Below are positions 1-9,235 of a DNA stretch of 64,000 bases, in pieces. The notes beneath the pieces are model-generated. The model was given only the letters and a program-made list of their open reading frames with translations, was not told the origin of the DNA and did not search any database. Made by a program: the position numbers and the translations under genes. Within the stretch, counting starts at the first letter, position 1; each line of letters begins with the position of its first letter. The stretch comes from Anthoceros angustus (taxonomy: Eukaryota; Streptophyta; Anthocerotopsida; Anthocerotales; Anthocerotaceae). The stretch lies in contig VJWM01000192.1 of assembly GCA_010909165.1 (NCBI GenBank), positions 62,001 through 126,000 of the forward strand, in the 5' to 3' direction.

Positions 1-1050
1 TCTTGAGTAAACTCTCTTTGCTTCAACAGCTGCTTGCCAACTTTGAACGAGTGATCCCCACCTTCGATGACGAAGACCTCGTTCAGACCCGTCATGCACT
101 CCCGGACATGGTCAAGCTTGTCCAGAGGACACATGGAGTCCTTGCTTCCCTGGATGAACAGGACCGGAAGTGAAAGATCCAGCAATGTCGAATCCCGGAG
201 AGCTCCATTCACACCCTGCCAACTCCCCGACCTATCAGCCTTCTGCAAAACTTTCGTGCTGCTTGCAAGCAAGAAGCGTAGCACTGTGCGCAAGCAAAGC
301 CAGAACAACCTTCAAGGGATAACCCAGACACACAACAGCAGCGGCACCACCCTCCTCTTTCGCCGCAACCATGCAACTCACCCTGTCGTCAACCCAGATC
401 TGCAGCTGAGAATTGTGAATCAAGGAGGAGAGGTGCAGAGAGGCACACTATGAAACAAGAGCACAGAACCTGGAGCCCATGGACTTTCCAACCAGCACCA
501 CGGGATGCCCAGGATGCCTAGAAGCAGCCTTCTTTACTTGAGCAAGGTGGAAATCCACCAGCTTTTCAGCTTTGGGCGGAGCCCCACGCTTACCTCCAGC
601 CAGATCTGCCACAGATCCCCGTTGTGAGTCACCTCATCCCCCAGCCCTGCCCTGGCGCATGACTTCACATCTGCAGATTGCGCTTACATGGGTAATCGAA
701 GGTAACAACCTCCACCGCGTTGGTTGCAGATTTCAGCAGCTCCGTCCACCTGCTTGCAATCAAACATCAGGCACCCGCAGAAAAACATCCCACCGCCCAT
801 CAAGTCCTGACACTTACCTGATCATCCAGTCCGAGGAAGAGGAGGCCCCAGCCCCATGTGCGAAAACCAGCAACGGTCTTGCATCAGCATCAGCATCAGC
901 ATCAGCATCACCGACCCTGACCTGATCACTTCCCGCCCCATCAGAGCAAACCTTGCTGCCCCCGGGCTGTAACTCATCATCGTGCTCAGAGCTGAGACGT
1001 GTGCGCTTCTCGGTCACGGCAACTGCACCCCTTTTTCTTTTAGGAGGCAT
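1..1050 (-). CDS. TEX30/KANSL3-like alpha/beta hydrolase, partial (3' end outside window)
   Basis: Five exons are readable on the minus strand: 1050-818, 749-688, 605-470, 382-310 and 215 to the window edge, all GT-AG with consistent phase. The product has a basic, acidic-repeat N-terminus, then FAHGAGASSSSDWMIR, the typical opening of plant TEX30-like hydrolases. It follows with VVTFDYPYLAGGKRGAPPK, a nucleophile elbow GKSMG, CLGYPL, an acid-loop motif QGSKDSMCP and the histidine motif GGDHSF, so the Ser-Asp-His triad is complete. The family is an alpha/beta hydrolase of unknown substrate related to the KANSL3 subunit. The start is the ATG before PPKRKRG; a GTG codon just upstream is in frame but unlikely. 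An Asp-Ala repeat at about residues 48-56 comes from a GCATCA microsatellite at about 883-909. The stop codon lies beyond base 1. Confidence 0.85.
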
Positions 1051-2295
1051 CACTGGAAAGTCCGAAATGCCCCACGACTAACGCGAGCTCTGACCACCAG
1101 ACGAAAGTAAGGACTCAGAGGTCGCGCTGCTGGAGAGCAGGTTGAGTTAGATTGCTGCGGCACGTAACCGAGAAGCTGCTGTGATCACAGCTGCAGATTT
1201 GGGCAAGTCCCTTGCAAGGTGTCAAGAGGAGAGCTTGTTAGAGTCGGTAAGCTTGTGATTGTTCGTTTTTTTGTTTCCTTGCAGTTGTTGTTGGTTTCAC
1301 CTGGTGAGAGGAGAGGGCGGCAGTGGCAGGCAATGAGAGGTCTGTCAGACAAGAGGACTCGGATGGGAATCCTGGCAGCGGGTTTACCATATTTTATTGA
1401 CCCACCAAGTTGGATGTGTTGCTGGTGAGGTGGTGGGAGGATGTGCTGGCCAGCGGCCAGTGCTATCCACAAGTGTTCCGTCCCACGTGGGACGATGCTA
1501 CTGTAACGCAACATTCCAGGCCAGGCCGCTTTGGGCCGTGCATGTTGCCATTTGATGAGATATGTCATGGGTGGCAACTTGGTGCTGACACGCTTTTCGC
1601 TGTGACCGCAATGGGCCTGCCGCCTGGGCCATGGACCGTCCCACTTCCACACGCCTAATTTGTCCTTGACTCCCTTCTTGTGCGGAATGTATGATGCGGC
1701 TTCCAGCTTGTGGCCAATGGCCTCTGGCCACAGGCTACGTGAACCTATTCCCGAACCTTTCGAGAGGTGGGTCACCGGACTGCCCGCCAATCTCCGGCCA
1801 AGAGTCGCAATTCCTGTTTCACAAACATGAGGCGAGCCTCTCATGCTCTTGCACTGCTGCTTCACATACTGCTGAGTTCATACGAGGTGAGGTGAGGTGA
1901 AGCGTGCCTCCTCCTGCCTTGAGGCGGCGGCCGTCCAGGGGAGGGTGAATCTGTCGACAAGTCTTGCTGCTGTACCGTGCTGTGCTGTGTGGGGTTATAT
2001 GGAGCCCGGTAGATGAAGATCCGCTTACGAAAACATGGTCGGCAGTATGGGTTTATGACCCGGGCTCAGCAGGTGGCGGGTGAGCGGGCTCCTTGGTTCT
2101 TGGTGAGCGCCTGTTTCCCTGGCAGGATTTCCGATGAGGCGGGTGGTCGAAGGATGTGGGCTGCGGATTTGTGGGTTTTCTGGGGTTTTTTCGGATGAGG
2201 GGGCTTCTGTGGAGAGCGGGGTCGGGGTAGTGAGTGCAATGCAATGCAGGATATCTCTCTCCCCCTGACTATGTGGCGAATCGCCGGATGAATGC
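1051..2295. other. Divergent intergenic/5' region between hydrolase and F-box genes
   Basis: About 1.2 kb between the minus-strand hydrolase and the plus-strand F-box gene, presumably holding both promoters and 5' UTRs. A 226-codon minus ORF at 1185-1865 has no recognisable domain. Two diverged copies of a GTG/TGGGTTTT-rich segment followed by a GTAGTGNNNTGCAATGCAGGAT-like string lie at about 2165-2255 and 2325-2400, suggesting a local duplication in the F-box 5' leader. Confidence 0.5.
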
Positions 2296-3624
2296 ATGGA
2301 TGGCTGGTTCGAGATTGTGGGTCTTGTTGGGTTTTTCTCGAGGGTTTGGGGGTTGATTTCTGTGCAGATCAGAGTCTGGGTAGTGCAATGCAGGATCTCT
2401 GCTGATAGTTGGTGGAATGTTGTGGAGGAGCAGGTGCTTCCAGGAGTGTTGTTGCTGTGGGCGGCGCTGAGGATGTGTCAAGTAGTTTTGATGGATGCCA
2501 AGACGAGCTGCAGTGTGGGCAGCAGCACGGAAGAGAGTGATGAGATGCCGCAGGAAATATGGTGCGGGCTGCCTCAAGAAGTGTTGGAGAGGATTCTGCT
2601 GTTTCTGCCGGTATCAAGCCTGTGCCGATTCTGTGCAGTAAGCAAGAGGTGGAAGTCTCTAATTTCATGCTTGGATTTCGTGCAAGGGCGTGAACGGGTG
2701 AATTCATCCAAGCCTTGCTTCATGTTCGCAGGGTTTATGAGAACCAAGATGTTGACCATGGTTGATAGCAGCCTGCAGGGCTTTAGCTATGAGTGGCATC
2801 CTCAGCCCAAATTGAATTTTCTGCCCTGGCCTGTGTTCTTGGTTTCTTCCTCTGAGGGGTTGCTTTTGTGTCAGAGCCGGCAGCATGATCATCTAGTCTG
2901 CAATCCTGTCACACGTACCTGGAGGGCCTTACCTCCTGTACCTGATTTCGGCAAGCCTGGGTTTCCAGCACGCTCATGCTTGATTACAGATGTTCAGACC
3001 AGAGCTTTCAAGCTGATTCTGGCAAGGATCTTTCGAAGGGGACGCTGGTCATTTCTGCAGGTTTATGACTCCAAGCTGGATAGCTGGGACAAACCCATCC
3101 GACCACCTCCAGAATTCAAGTTCTCAGCTGTGGCTGGCAGTGTTCCTATCTACTACAATGGGCTGCTCTACATTTCGGGTCGCGTCCTGAACCACCTGTC
3201 ATCAGAAGTGGTTCTCACCTACAGTATCGAGGAAGGAGTATGGAGCAGACTGCAAGCCCACAACTTGCCAGGTACGCAGATCGGGGGCTTTGTCGTCTGC
3301 GCCGGCAAGCTGCTCATGCTCAGATATGATGCTGACAAACACAGCATGCGCATATGGGAGCTTCATCAAGCACGAAGAATGTGGATAACAGTCGTAAATG
3401 TACCGTCTGATCTCCTGAACGAGCTCAACATCAAGGACCCAACTCAAGAAATGCGGTTTTCTGGCTTGGGTGATCTTGTCTACTTCACATCCAATCAGGT
3501 TTTTAAAGTGCTCGTCTGCGATTACTCCAGAAGACTCTGGTTTTGGCTGACTTTGTCAGCACCATTTGGTCACCTCATGTTTCCTGTCCTGCCGTTCACC
3601 TCAAGTTTGGATCCTCGGCTCTGA
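2296..3624 (+). CDS. F-box protein (plant F-box/kelch-like), intronless
   Basis: One open frame of 442 codons. The F-box is clear at about residues 89-130 (LPQEVLERILLFLPVSSLCRF, then CAVSKRWKSL), the segment that binds Skp1/ASK in SCF ubiquitin ligases. The rest (about 150-440) has spaced WHPQPKLNFLPWP, VCNPVTRTWRALPP and VYDSKLDSWDKP motifs typical of the beta-propeller substrate-binding half of plant F-box/kelch proteins. The first ATG gives a hydrophobic 65-residue leader without family support. The ATG at 2491 (MDAKTSCSVG) or at 2473 is a better start, giving about 377-383 residues. The substrate is unknown. The stop TGA is at 3622-3624. Confidence 0.85.
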   Translation: MDGWFEIVGLVGFFSRVWGLISVQIRVWVVQCRISADSWWNVVEEQVLPGVLLLWAALRMCQVVLMDAKTSCSVGSSTEESDEMPQEIWCGLPQEVLERILLFLPVSSLCRFCAVSKRWKSLISCLDFVQGRERVNSSKPCFMFAGFMRTKMLTMVDSSLQGFSYEWHPQPKLNFLPWPVFLVSSSEGLLLCQSRQHDHLVCNPVTRTWRALPPVPDFGKPGFPARSCLITDVQTRAFKLILARIFRRGRWSFLQVYDSKLDSWDKPIRPPPEFKFSAVAGSVPIYYNGLLYISGRVLNHLSSEVVLTYSIEEGVWSRLQAHNLPGTQIGGFVVCAGKLLMLRYDADKHSMRIWELHQARRMWITVVNVPSDLLNELNIKDPTQEMRFSGLGDLVYFTSNQVFKVLVCDYSRRLWFWLTLSAPFGHLMFPVLPFTSSLDPRL

Positions 3625-4325
3625 CCGCCGGAGCGCGTGCTAGAACATGAACCCATCTCTGTCCAACAGATTTTTCAGTTACTGTGTTTGACGGTGCTCA
3701 GAGTGTGTTGCTATTGTGACACTGTGTTCATTGGCAGTTTTTTCACAGTAGCTTTGAGATTTGTTTTTTTAGCGGTGGCAAATGTTATGAAGCATTTGTT
3801 CTACTTAACTGTTTGTTTCTATTCATGCTCATCTCCACTGTTGAATACAGTTTCTGACTGTTGGTCAGTTGTATTGCACCATAGCAGCACATCTTCGTTT
3901 CCCTCTAGTTCATGCTCAAATGAACTTTGTTTCCTGTCGGAGAAAGGCCTGCAAATTACGACAAGTATTGCTTCTTTTCTTATTTGGCAAGTAGCGTCAT
4001 TTCAGAACAAGGATTAATAGTTCTTCAGGAAAATTTGCTTCAAAAAAGCTTGACAGTATCTACTTACAGCATGGTAGTAGCTCCCTTCATGCATGGAAGC
4101 CACTAGTACATCTACTTTGTACATCTACAGGCATACAAAACGCAGAAAACTCCGAGCAACAGAAGTTTCATGACGAGGTTTTTCTATGACTAATTCCCGG
4201 CCAGCTAACATCGAATCATATCCAATCGCTTCTCACCGCAAGTGTGACAGACGCGAATCCTCAACGCAAACGCCCACATATTGACGACAGAACAGGATGC
4301 AATTGTTCAAATGCCCACTGGTCAT
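3625..4325. other. 3' UTRs of convergent F-box and LEA genes
   Basis: T-rich transcript-like sequence after the F-box stop on the plus strand, meeting the 3' end of the minus-strand LEA gene. A 126-codon ORF at 3637-4017 is Phe/Cys-rich and looks like translated 3' UTR. No other gene is visible. Confidence 0.5.
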
Positions 4326-7300
4326 TCATCTTGCGAACGTCTCCGTATCATCTGTAGACGACAAGAAACAACTTGTCAGCATGAAGTTCTGCAACTGACA
4401 GCACAGCATTCAACATTATCCACATATTGAGTATTGCATTGCCATGACCAGACACATAAAGCAACCACCGACAAGGCCAGAGAAAGAAAGTATACCTGCG
4501 ACGTTTTGACCTTCACCAATCTGTTTCAGCCCTTCAACGACCTCGCTGGTGGGTGCATCCTGCTCTTCAGCTCCAGAAGCAGGCTTCTTCCTAAACAGTG
4601 AGCTCACACTCTCAGAGACCCGACCCACAATACCTTTGCTGTCTGGGTCAGAGGCGCTGGCAGGGCTGCGTGGTGAGGAACCACCCAAGCTCAACCCTCC
4701 CAGAGTGTCGGTGATCTTCTGGGACAATGCCTTGTCATGCTCGTCAGGATGGAACCTGTCTGCAGCAGCATCCTTGGTGGAAACAACATACCCCTTGGCT
4801 TGCCCAACACCTTGACTCACCTTCTGTGTGAAGGGCACGGCATCACCACCAACCTCAGTGCCGGTGCCAGTGCCTGGCAGTGAGTCACCTAGTGAGGTTG
4901 GCAGTTCAGACTCTTCAGTCACAGGCTTCGGGGAAGATGAGTAGCCCAGTTTCGATGCAATCGCGTCCTTGGCAGCATATGCAGATTCCTGCACCCTCTG
5001 TGTCACAGGCTTCTGCTCTGCAGTGGCAGTCGTAGTAGCACTAGTGTCCTGGACACCGGCCCCGTACCCTATCTTGCCTGTCACCGCACCCAGTGTCTCC
5101 TTGGCCTTCTCAGTCCATGTTTTACCAGCCTCGGTTGCTGAGCCTGTGGACTCTCTGGCTGCTTCGGAGGACTCAGTTGTAGCGTCCGCGGCCTTCTCCT
5201 TCGTTCCATACAGAGCTCCAACGGCAACCTCCTTGGCGTAGTTCAGCCCTTCCTTCGCACGCTCGATGTACGGCTTCTGCTCCTCACCAGAAGCAGCAGT
5301 CAATTCAGTGGTGCCATACTCGTTTTCTGTACCAGTATTTGCTGTAACTGCTCCCAGAACCTTGTCCCTGGCATTGTAAATCCCCTCACTGGCACGTTCG
5401 GTGAAAGGCTTCTGCTCCTCAGCAGCAGGAGTATTTCCGGACAGAGCTCCTACCACGCTGTCCTTGGCATTGTAGGTGCCTTCTGTGGCACGCTCTGTAA
5501 AAGGCTTCTGCTCCTCAGCAGCAGTAGTATCTCCGGACACAGCTCCTACCGCCCTGTCCTTGGCATTGTAGATGCCTTCTGTGACACGCTCTGCAAAAGG
5601 CTTCTGCTCCTCAGCAGCAGAAGTATCTCCGGACACAGCTCCTACCACCCTGTCCTTCGCGTTGTAGATGCCTTCAGTGGCACGCTCTGTAAAAGGCTTC
5701 TGCTCATCAACTCCAGCCTCTGTAAAGGGCTTCTGTTCATCAACTCCAGACTCCGCTCCCGTGCTGCCCGCCACAACACCCACCAGCCTGTCCTTCGCAT
5801 TGTAGATGCCTTCGGTTGCACGCTCTGTCAATGGCTTCTCCTTCTCCTGGTACTCCACCTCTCCAATGTGGTGCTTCGCTGTCTCCGCCGACCCTGCTGC
5901 AGCAGCTGCCTCCTTCAGACGTTCGGAGAAAGGAAGATCATCCTTTTCAGCCGCTGCGATCCCCTTGAATTCCTGCAGCAGACACGAAGACGTATGTCTA
6001 TGTCATCACACCATCATGAAAAGCACCATGGCCGAAGGAACCTCACAATTGTCATATAGACTCACATGCTGGTCACTGCTGAACGGTCCCTGGACGGCAG
6101 AATCGTGGAGCAGCGTATGAGGGACCTGCTCTCCACTCAACCCACCGAGATCACGAGAAATTCCAGCTGACTCCTGACCTGCAAAATCGATCCAAACACA
6201 ACAGTCAGTAACATTTCATTCTCCTTTCCTACCCCACACTACTCAGTAATTCCCCACTCCCGAATCCCACACCTTCAACTGAAGGCCCAGTCTCCTGCCT
6301 ACTCCGGGTGTCCTCCTCGGAGGGAAGGGACGCAGCACCATAGAAATACTGCGTGGGAACAGCCTGCAAAGTGTCCTCCGGGCCGTCGTTTCTAAACGGA
6401 CTGATAAACTTACTACCATCACCATCTCCCTGGACCGAGGACTCAGACACCTGCCATGCCCTATCACCCACTGCAGGAGCGGCAGGATCTGGCACCCCAC
6501 GCTCGGAGCTAATACCTTCCTGCCCAGACACAGCCCTGGGGAACGAATCCCCCCCGTGCACCGCAGGGGCTGTAGCATCGGACTGCAAGCCTACATCCAA
6601 CAGCATGAAAACATGCCCCCTCGATTAGACTCACATCCGATGCTCCACACATCCACACATCACTGCACCCGGCTTCCCGACCCCACTTCCCCACCCATCT
6701 CCACTCTACACTCCACTCAAAACCGCTTCCACCCATCCAGCAACCTCCAGAATTCAGCTTCAAATTTAAAACCGGCCGCTACCTGCAGGATTCGAGGTGA
6801 CGCTGAACTGCTCAGCCAAAGGGTCCCCGTGTTGCTTGGGCAGCTGGGCGTACTCTCCCTGCAGAACCCACAACCCAAATGACATAAATCTCTCTGCCCG
6901 TTCCAGCCACCACTTCATCCACACGTCCAGCCCACAAACCCACCTGCGAGGCAGCCTCGCTCTCGTCTTCACTGGACGACGCAGAGCTGGACACATTCTC
7001 CAACCCGCGGTCAGTGGTACCGCCAGTGCTGTCCTTGTCGGAGGTCCGGGTGTGGAGCTCCTTCTTCACCTTGGTCTTGAGCTTGGAAGTCTTGTCCTTG
7101 ATCTTCGACATGAAGGACGACGACTTCTTCCCACTGGGGCTCTGCACCTCCGGCGCGCCGGTGTCCAGCTTCTGCTGCGACTCTGCAGACGTCAAACCCG
7201 TCGCTCGCTCAGCTGATTCAACAGCGCCCACAACCAACATTCACTCAAATTCTCCAACCCACCACCCGCATTGCACCACCCTTCCACGAATTCCACCACC

Positions 7301-7411
7301 CACAACCCCAATCCTACCGGGAGTGAGCTGAACGGAGTCGGAGTCATCGTAGGCCCGGGCGACGCCTTCCGGAGCCTGGGGAGCCGGGAATCCTGCTTGG
7401 TACTGCGCCAT
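4326..7411 (-). CDS. LEA-type stress protein, LTI65/CAP160 (RD29-like) family, seven exons
   Basis: Exons (minus): 7411-7318, 7182-6944, 6858-6783, 6590-6273, 6178-6066, 5972-4496 and 4351-4326. All are GT-AG with matching phase and give 780 residues. The N-terminal part contains a Lys/Ser-rich stretch (FMSKIKDKTSKLKTKVKKEL). The large exon 6 carries about seven repeats of roughly 31-40 residues built on EEQKPFTERATEGIYNAKD, then an LTI65-like KVSQGVGQAKGYVVSTKDAA, DKALSQKITDTLGG and a C-terminal GIVGRVSESVSSLFRKK. The protein is hydrophilic and nearly Cys-free with low-complexity composition, as expected of desiccation/cold-induced LEA proteins that protect membranes or proteins. Exon 4 to 5 splicing uses a GTGTGG donor chosen by phase, so that junction is less certain. 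An ABA-type promoter box lies upstream. Confidence 0.85.
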
Positions 7412-7718
7412 CGTCGAGTCGTCGAGTCGTGAGAGGAAACACCAAATCACGAAGAGTGGCTTGCTCGCAAATGCTGATGCGGATGATTTATCAACCCGAG
7501 ACAGCAGCGCAGAGCAGCAGGACGAGGAGAATGTTGGGAGAAACAGAATCGGGGTCGCAGCAGCCGGATCGCGAGAGCGTGTGTCGAAAGGTGAAACGAG
7601 GGAAGGCGAGGCGGGCATAAGAAGGAGATCGAGATTGCCACGCGGCGCTCAGCAAGTGTGCGCGTGGCACCTGCTACGTGCCGCGCTCCTGTGACCGACA
7701 CCAGGCTGGCAGCGGACT

Positions 7719-7726
7719 TACGTGGC
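7719..7726 (+). promoter_or_regulatory. ABRE-like box TACGTGGC upstream of LEA gene
   Basis: TACGTGGC lies about 310 bp upstream of the LEA start codon; a second ACGTG core is at 7676-7680. ABRE cores (ACGTGGC) bind bZIP factors in ABA signalling, which fits a LEA gene. The function is inferred from position only. Confidence 0.45.
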
Positions 7727-8018
7727 CGCCATCCACCCCCTTTGCAGATGTCTTCCACAATGACACCTTCTTTATCTCGCCTATATGCTTTTATCCCTAG
7801 TTTTGTGGCATTTCAAATTTGCTTGCAATCACATTAGTCACACTTATATGAATTAGTCTGACTCCGAGGACTCGGGCAATGGAATGGAATGGAATGGCGG
7901 CCAAGAGGTGTATAAACCTCGGAAGAAGAAGTTGAAGAAGAATTTTATTTTAAGTCCACTAAGGACGGGTTTCTGTCATGGGACTTGGTACTTAACAACT
8001 TGTACCATGGTGTGCCTA

Positions 8019-8146
8019 AGCTACTTGCACCAAGGCATCCACTCCCTTTAGGCACCCCATCTAAGTACCGATCCAAGCTTAAGCTACTTGCACCCAGGGC
8101 ATCCACTCCCTGTAGGCACCCAATCTAAGTACCGATCCAAGCTTAG
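8019..8146. repeat. Two-copy tandem repeat, about 64 bp unit
   Basis: The unit beginning AGCTACTTGCAC and ending GATCCAAGCTTA occurs twice back to back with a few substitutions. It looks like transposon debris or an unequal-exchange product. Confidence 0.75.
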
Positions 8147-8172
8147 GATGCTTAATCACGGTGTTCTTATAA

Positions 8173-8210
8173 ATGTGTGTCCATTTGGCCTAGGCCATTT
8201 GGACACACAT
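8173..8210. repeat. Near-perfect 38-bp palindrome
   Basis: Arms ATGTGTGTCC and GGACACACAT flank a GGCCTAGGCC centre. Only the ATTT blocks break the symmetry. It lies between the tandem repeat and the tRNA-like relic and could be a cruciform or a MITE end. Confidence 0.7.
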
Positions 8211-8268
8211 AAGCCAGGAGTCCACGGGTATGTTTTAGGTAGCTAGAAGCAAAAGCGCTCGATTCGCT

Positions 8269-8350
8269 GTCAAACGTGCCCGAGATGGTCTACGGTGCTC
8301 ATCAAAGTGATGGAGTTGGGGGGCCATGGGTTCGAGCCCCGTGATTGACA
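8269..8350 (+). pseudogene. tRNA-Leu-like relic or tRNA-derived SINE head
   Basis: 82 nt with an A-box-like CGAGATGGTCTACGGTGC and a strong B-box GGGTTCGAGCCCC at 8328-8340. The ends GTCAAAC and GATTGAC pair at six of seven positions. Length and D-arm resemble a class II tRNA-Leu, but the anticodon stem does not fold well, so it is probably a pseudogene or the pol III head of a SINE. Confidence 0.45.
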
Positions 8351-9235
8351 TACGTATGCCTTAAACGCCAAGGCCAATTCTGAAATCATAATCACTATAA
8401 CTACATATTGTATTAAACGACTCCTCCCCCTGTGATATGGCGTACAGATCTTGTCACAAGAATCTTGTTTTTCTTGTGCCAAGCTAGCACGCCGCCTGCT
8501 TTGCAAGGTTTCTTTCGTAGGCACCTGCAATGTGGCAGCTCTGCATCTGAGAGGGCATCTACATTCCTAAAATCAATAGCTAATATTCTTGCCGCATGCG
8601 GTTACGAGAACTTGCACCAAGTTGAATCTCCAGCTTGGATGCACCGAGCCAGGTGGCGCGCCAGCTATGCACAAAAGAAAAACAAGGTCACAAAAAGTTT
8701 TCCCAAAACTTCTTTTGATGAGATCGGTATGCCATATATGATGGAGATGAAATGCATGACATTTTTTCATTCAACTTTTATATATTTTCTCTTTTAATAA
8801 ATATAGGTAGATTTTTAATTTGATATTTTGAAAATAAATTAAAGAAAACATGGGACAGAAATCGTCAAGAAGAGTTCTAATTTCCCATATTACACATCCA
8901 TTAATTACTTCAGAAAGAAAGGATGCTCTTCCCAAGGTCATATGAATACGTGCCTAGATACCATGGCAGGTTATGTGGGACTTGAGAAGACCCACTGTAA
9001 ACTCCCCACGCATACCTCTGCCCAAAAAACGTAAGGGCTGCCATACAATACTGCGTCGGCTCCAAAATGTATAGGTAGATGGATAAAAATATTATTATTA
9101 TTGTACACATCAGTAGGACGTGAAGAAAGTTGGATCTGAAACATGAAGTAAGGTCCATATGTGTCGGGGTTCGAAAGGGGAGGGAGCGTGCCATGAATTG
9201 CTCCGACTCATCATTCCGGTAGCAGTGCCCGCAAG

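Larger units (their letters stand above)
7740..9235. other. Repeat-rich intergenic region, no protein gene recognised
   Basis: Between the LEA promoter and the first PPR gene I see tandem duplications, a palindrome and a tRNA-like relic (listed separately), then AT-rich sequence. ORFs such as 8432-8797 show no domain. A short GGAAT array lies at about 7878-7898. Confidence 0.5.

Noticed and set aside
1185-1865. 226-codon minus ORF between the hydrolase and F-box genes
   Set aside because: No recognisable domain, odd composition, overlapped by other frames of similar quality; likely chance ORF in a promoter region.
3637-4017. 126-codon ORF after the F-box gene
   Set aside because: T-rich 3' UTR translation without domain similarity.
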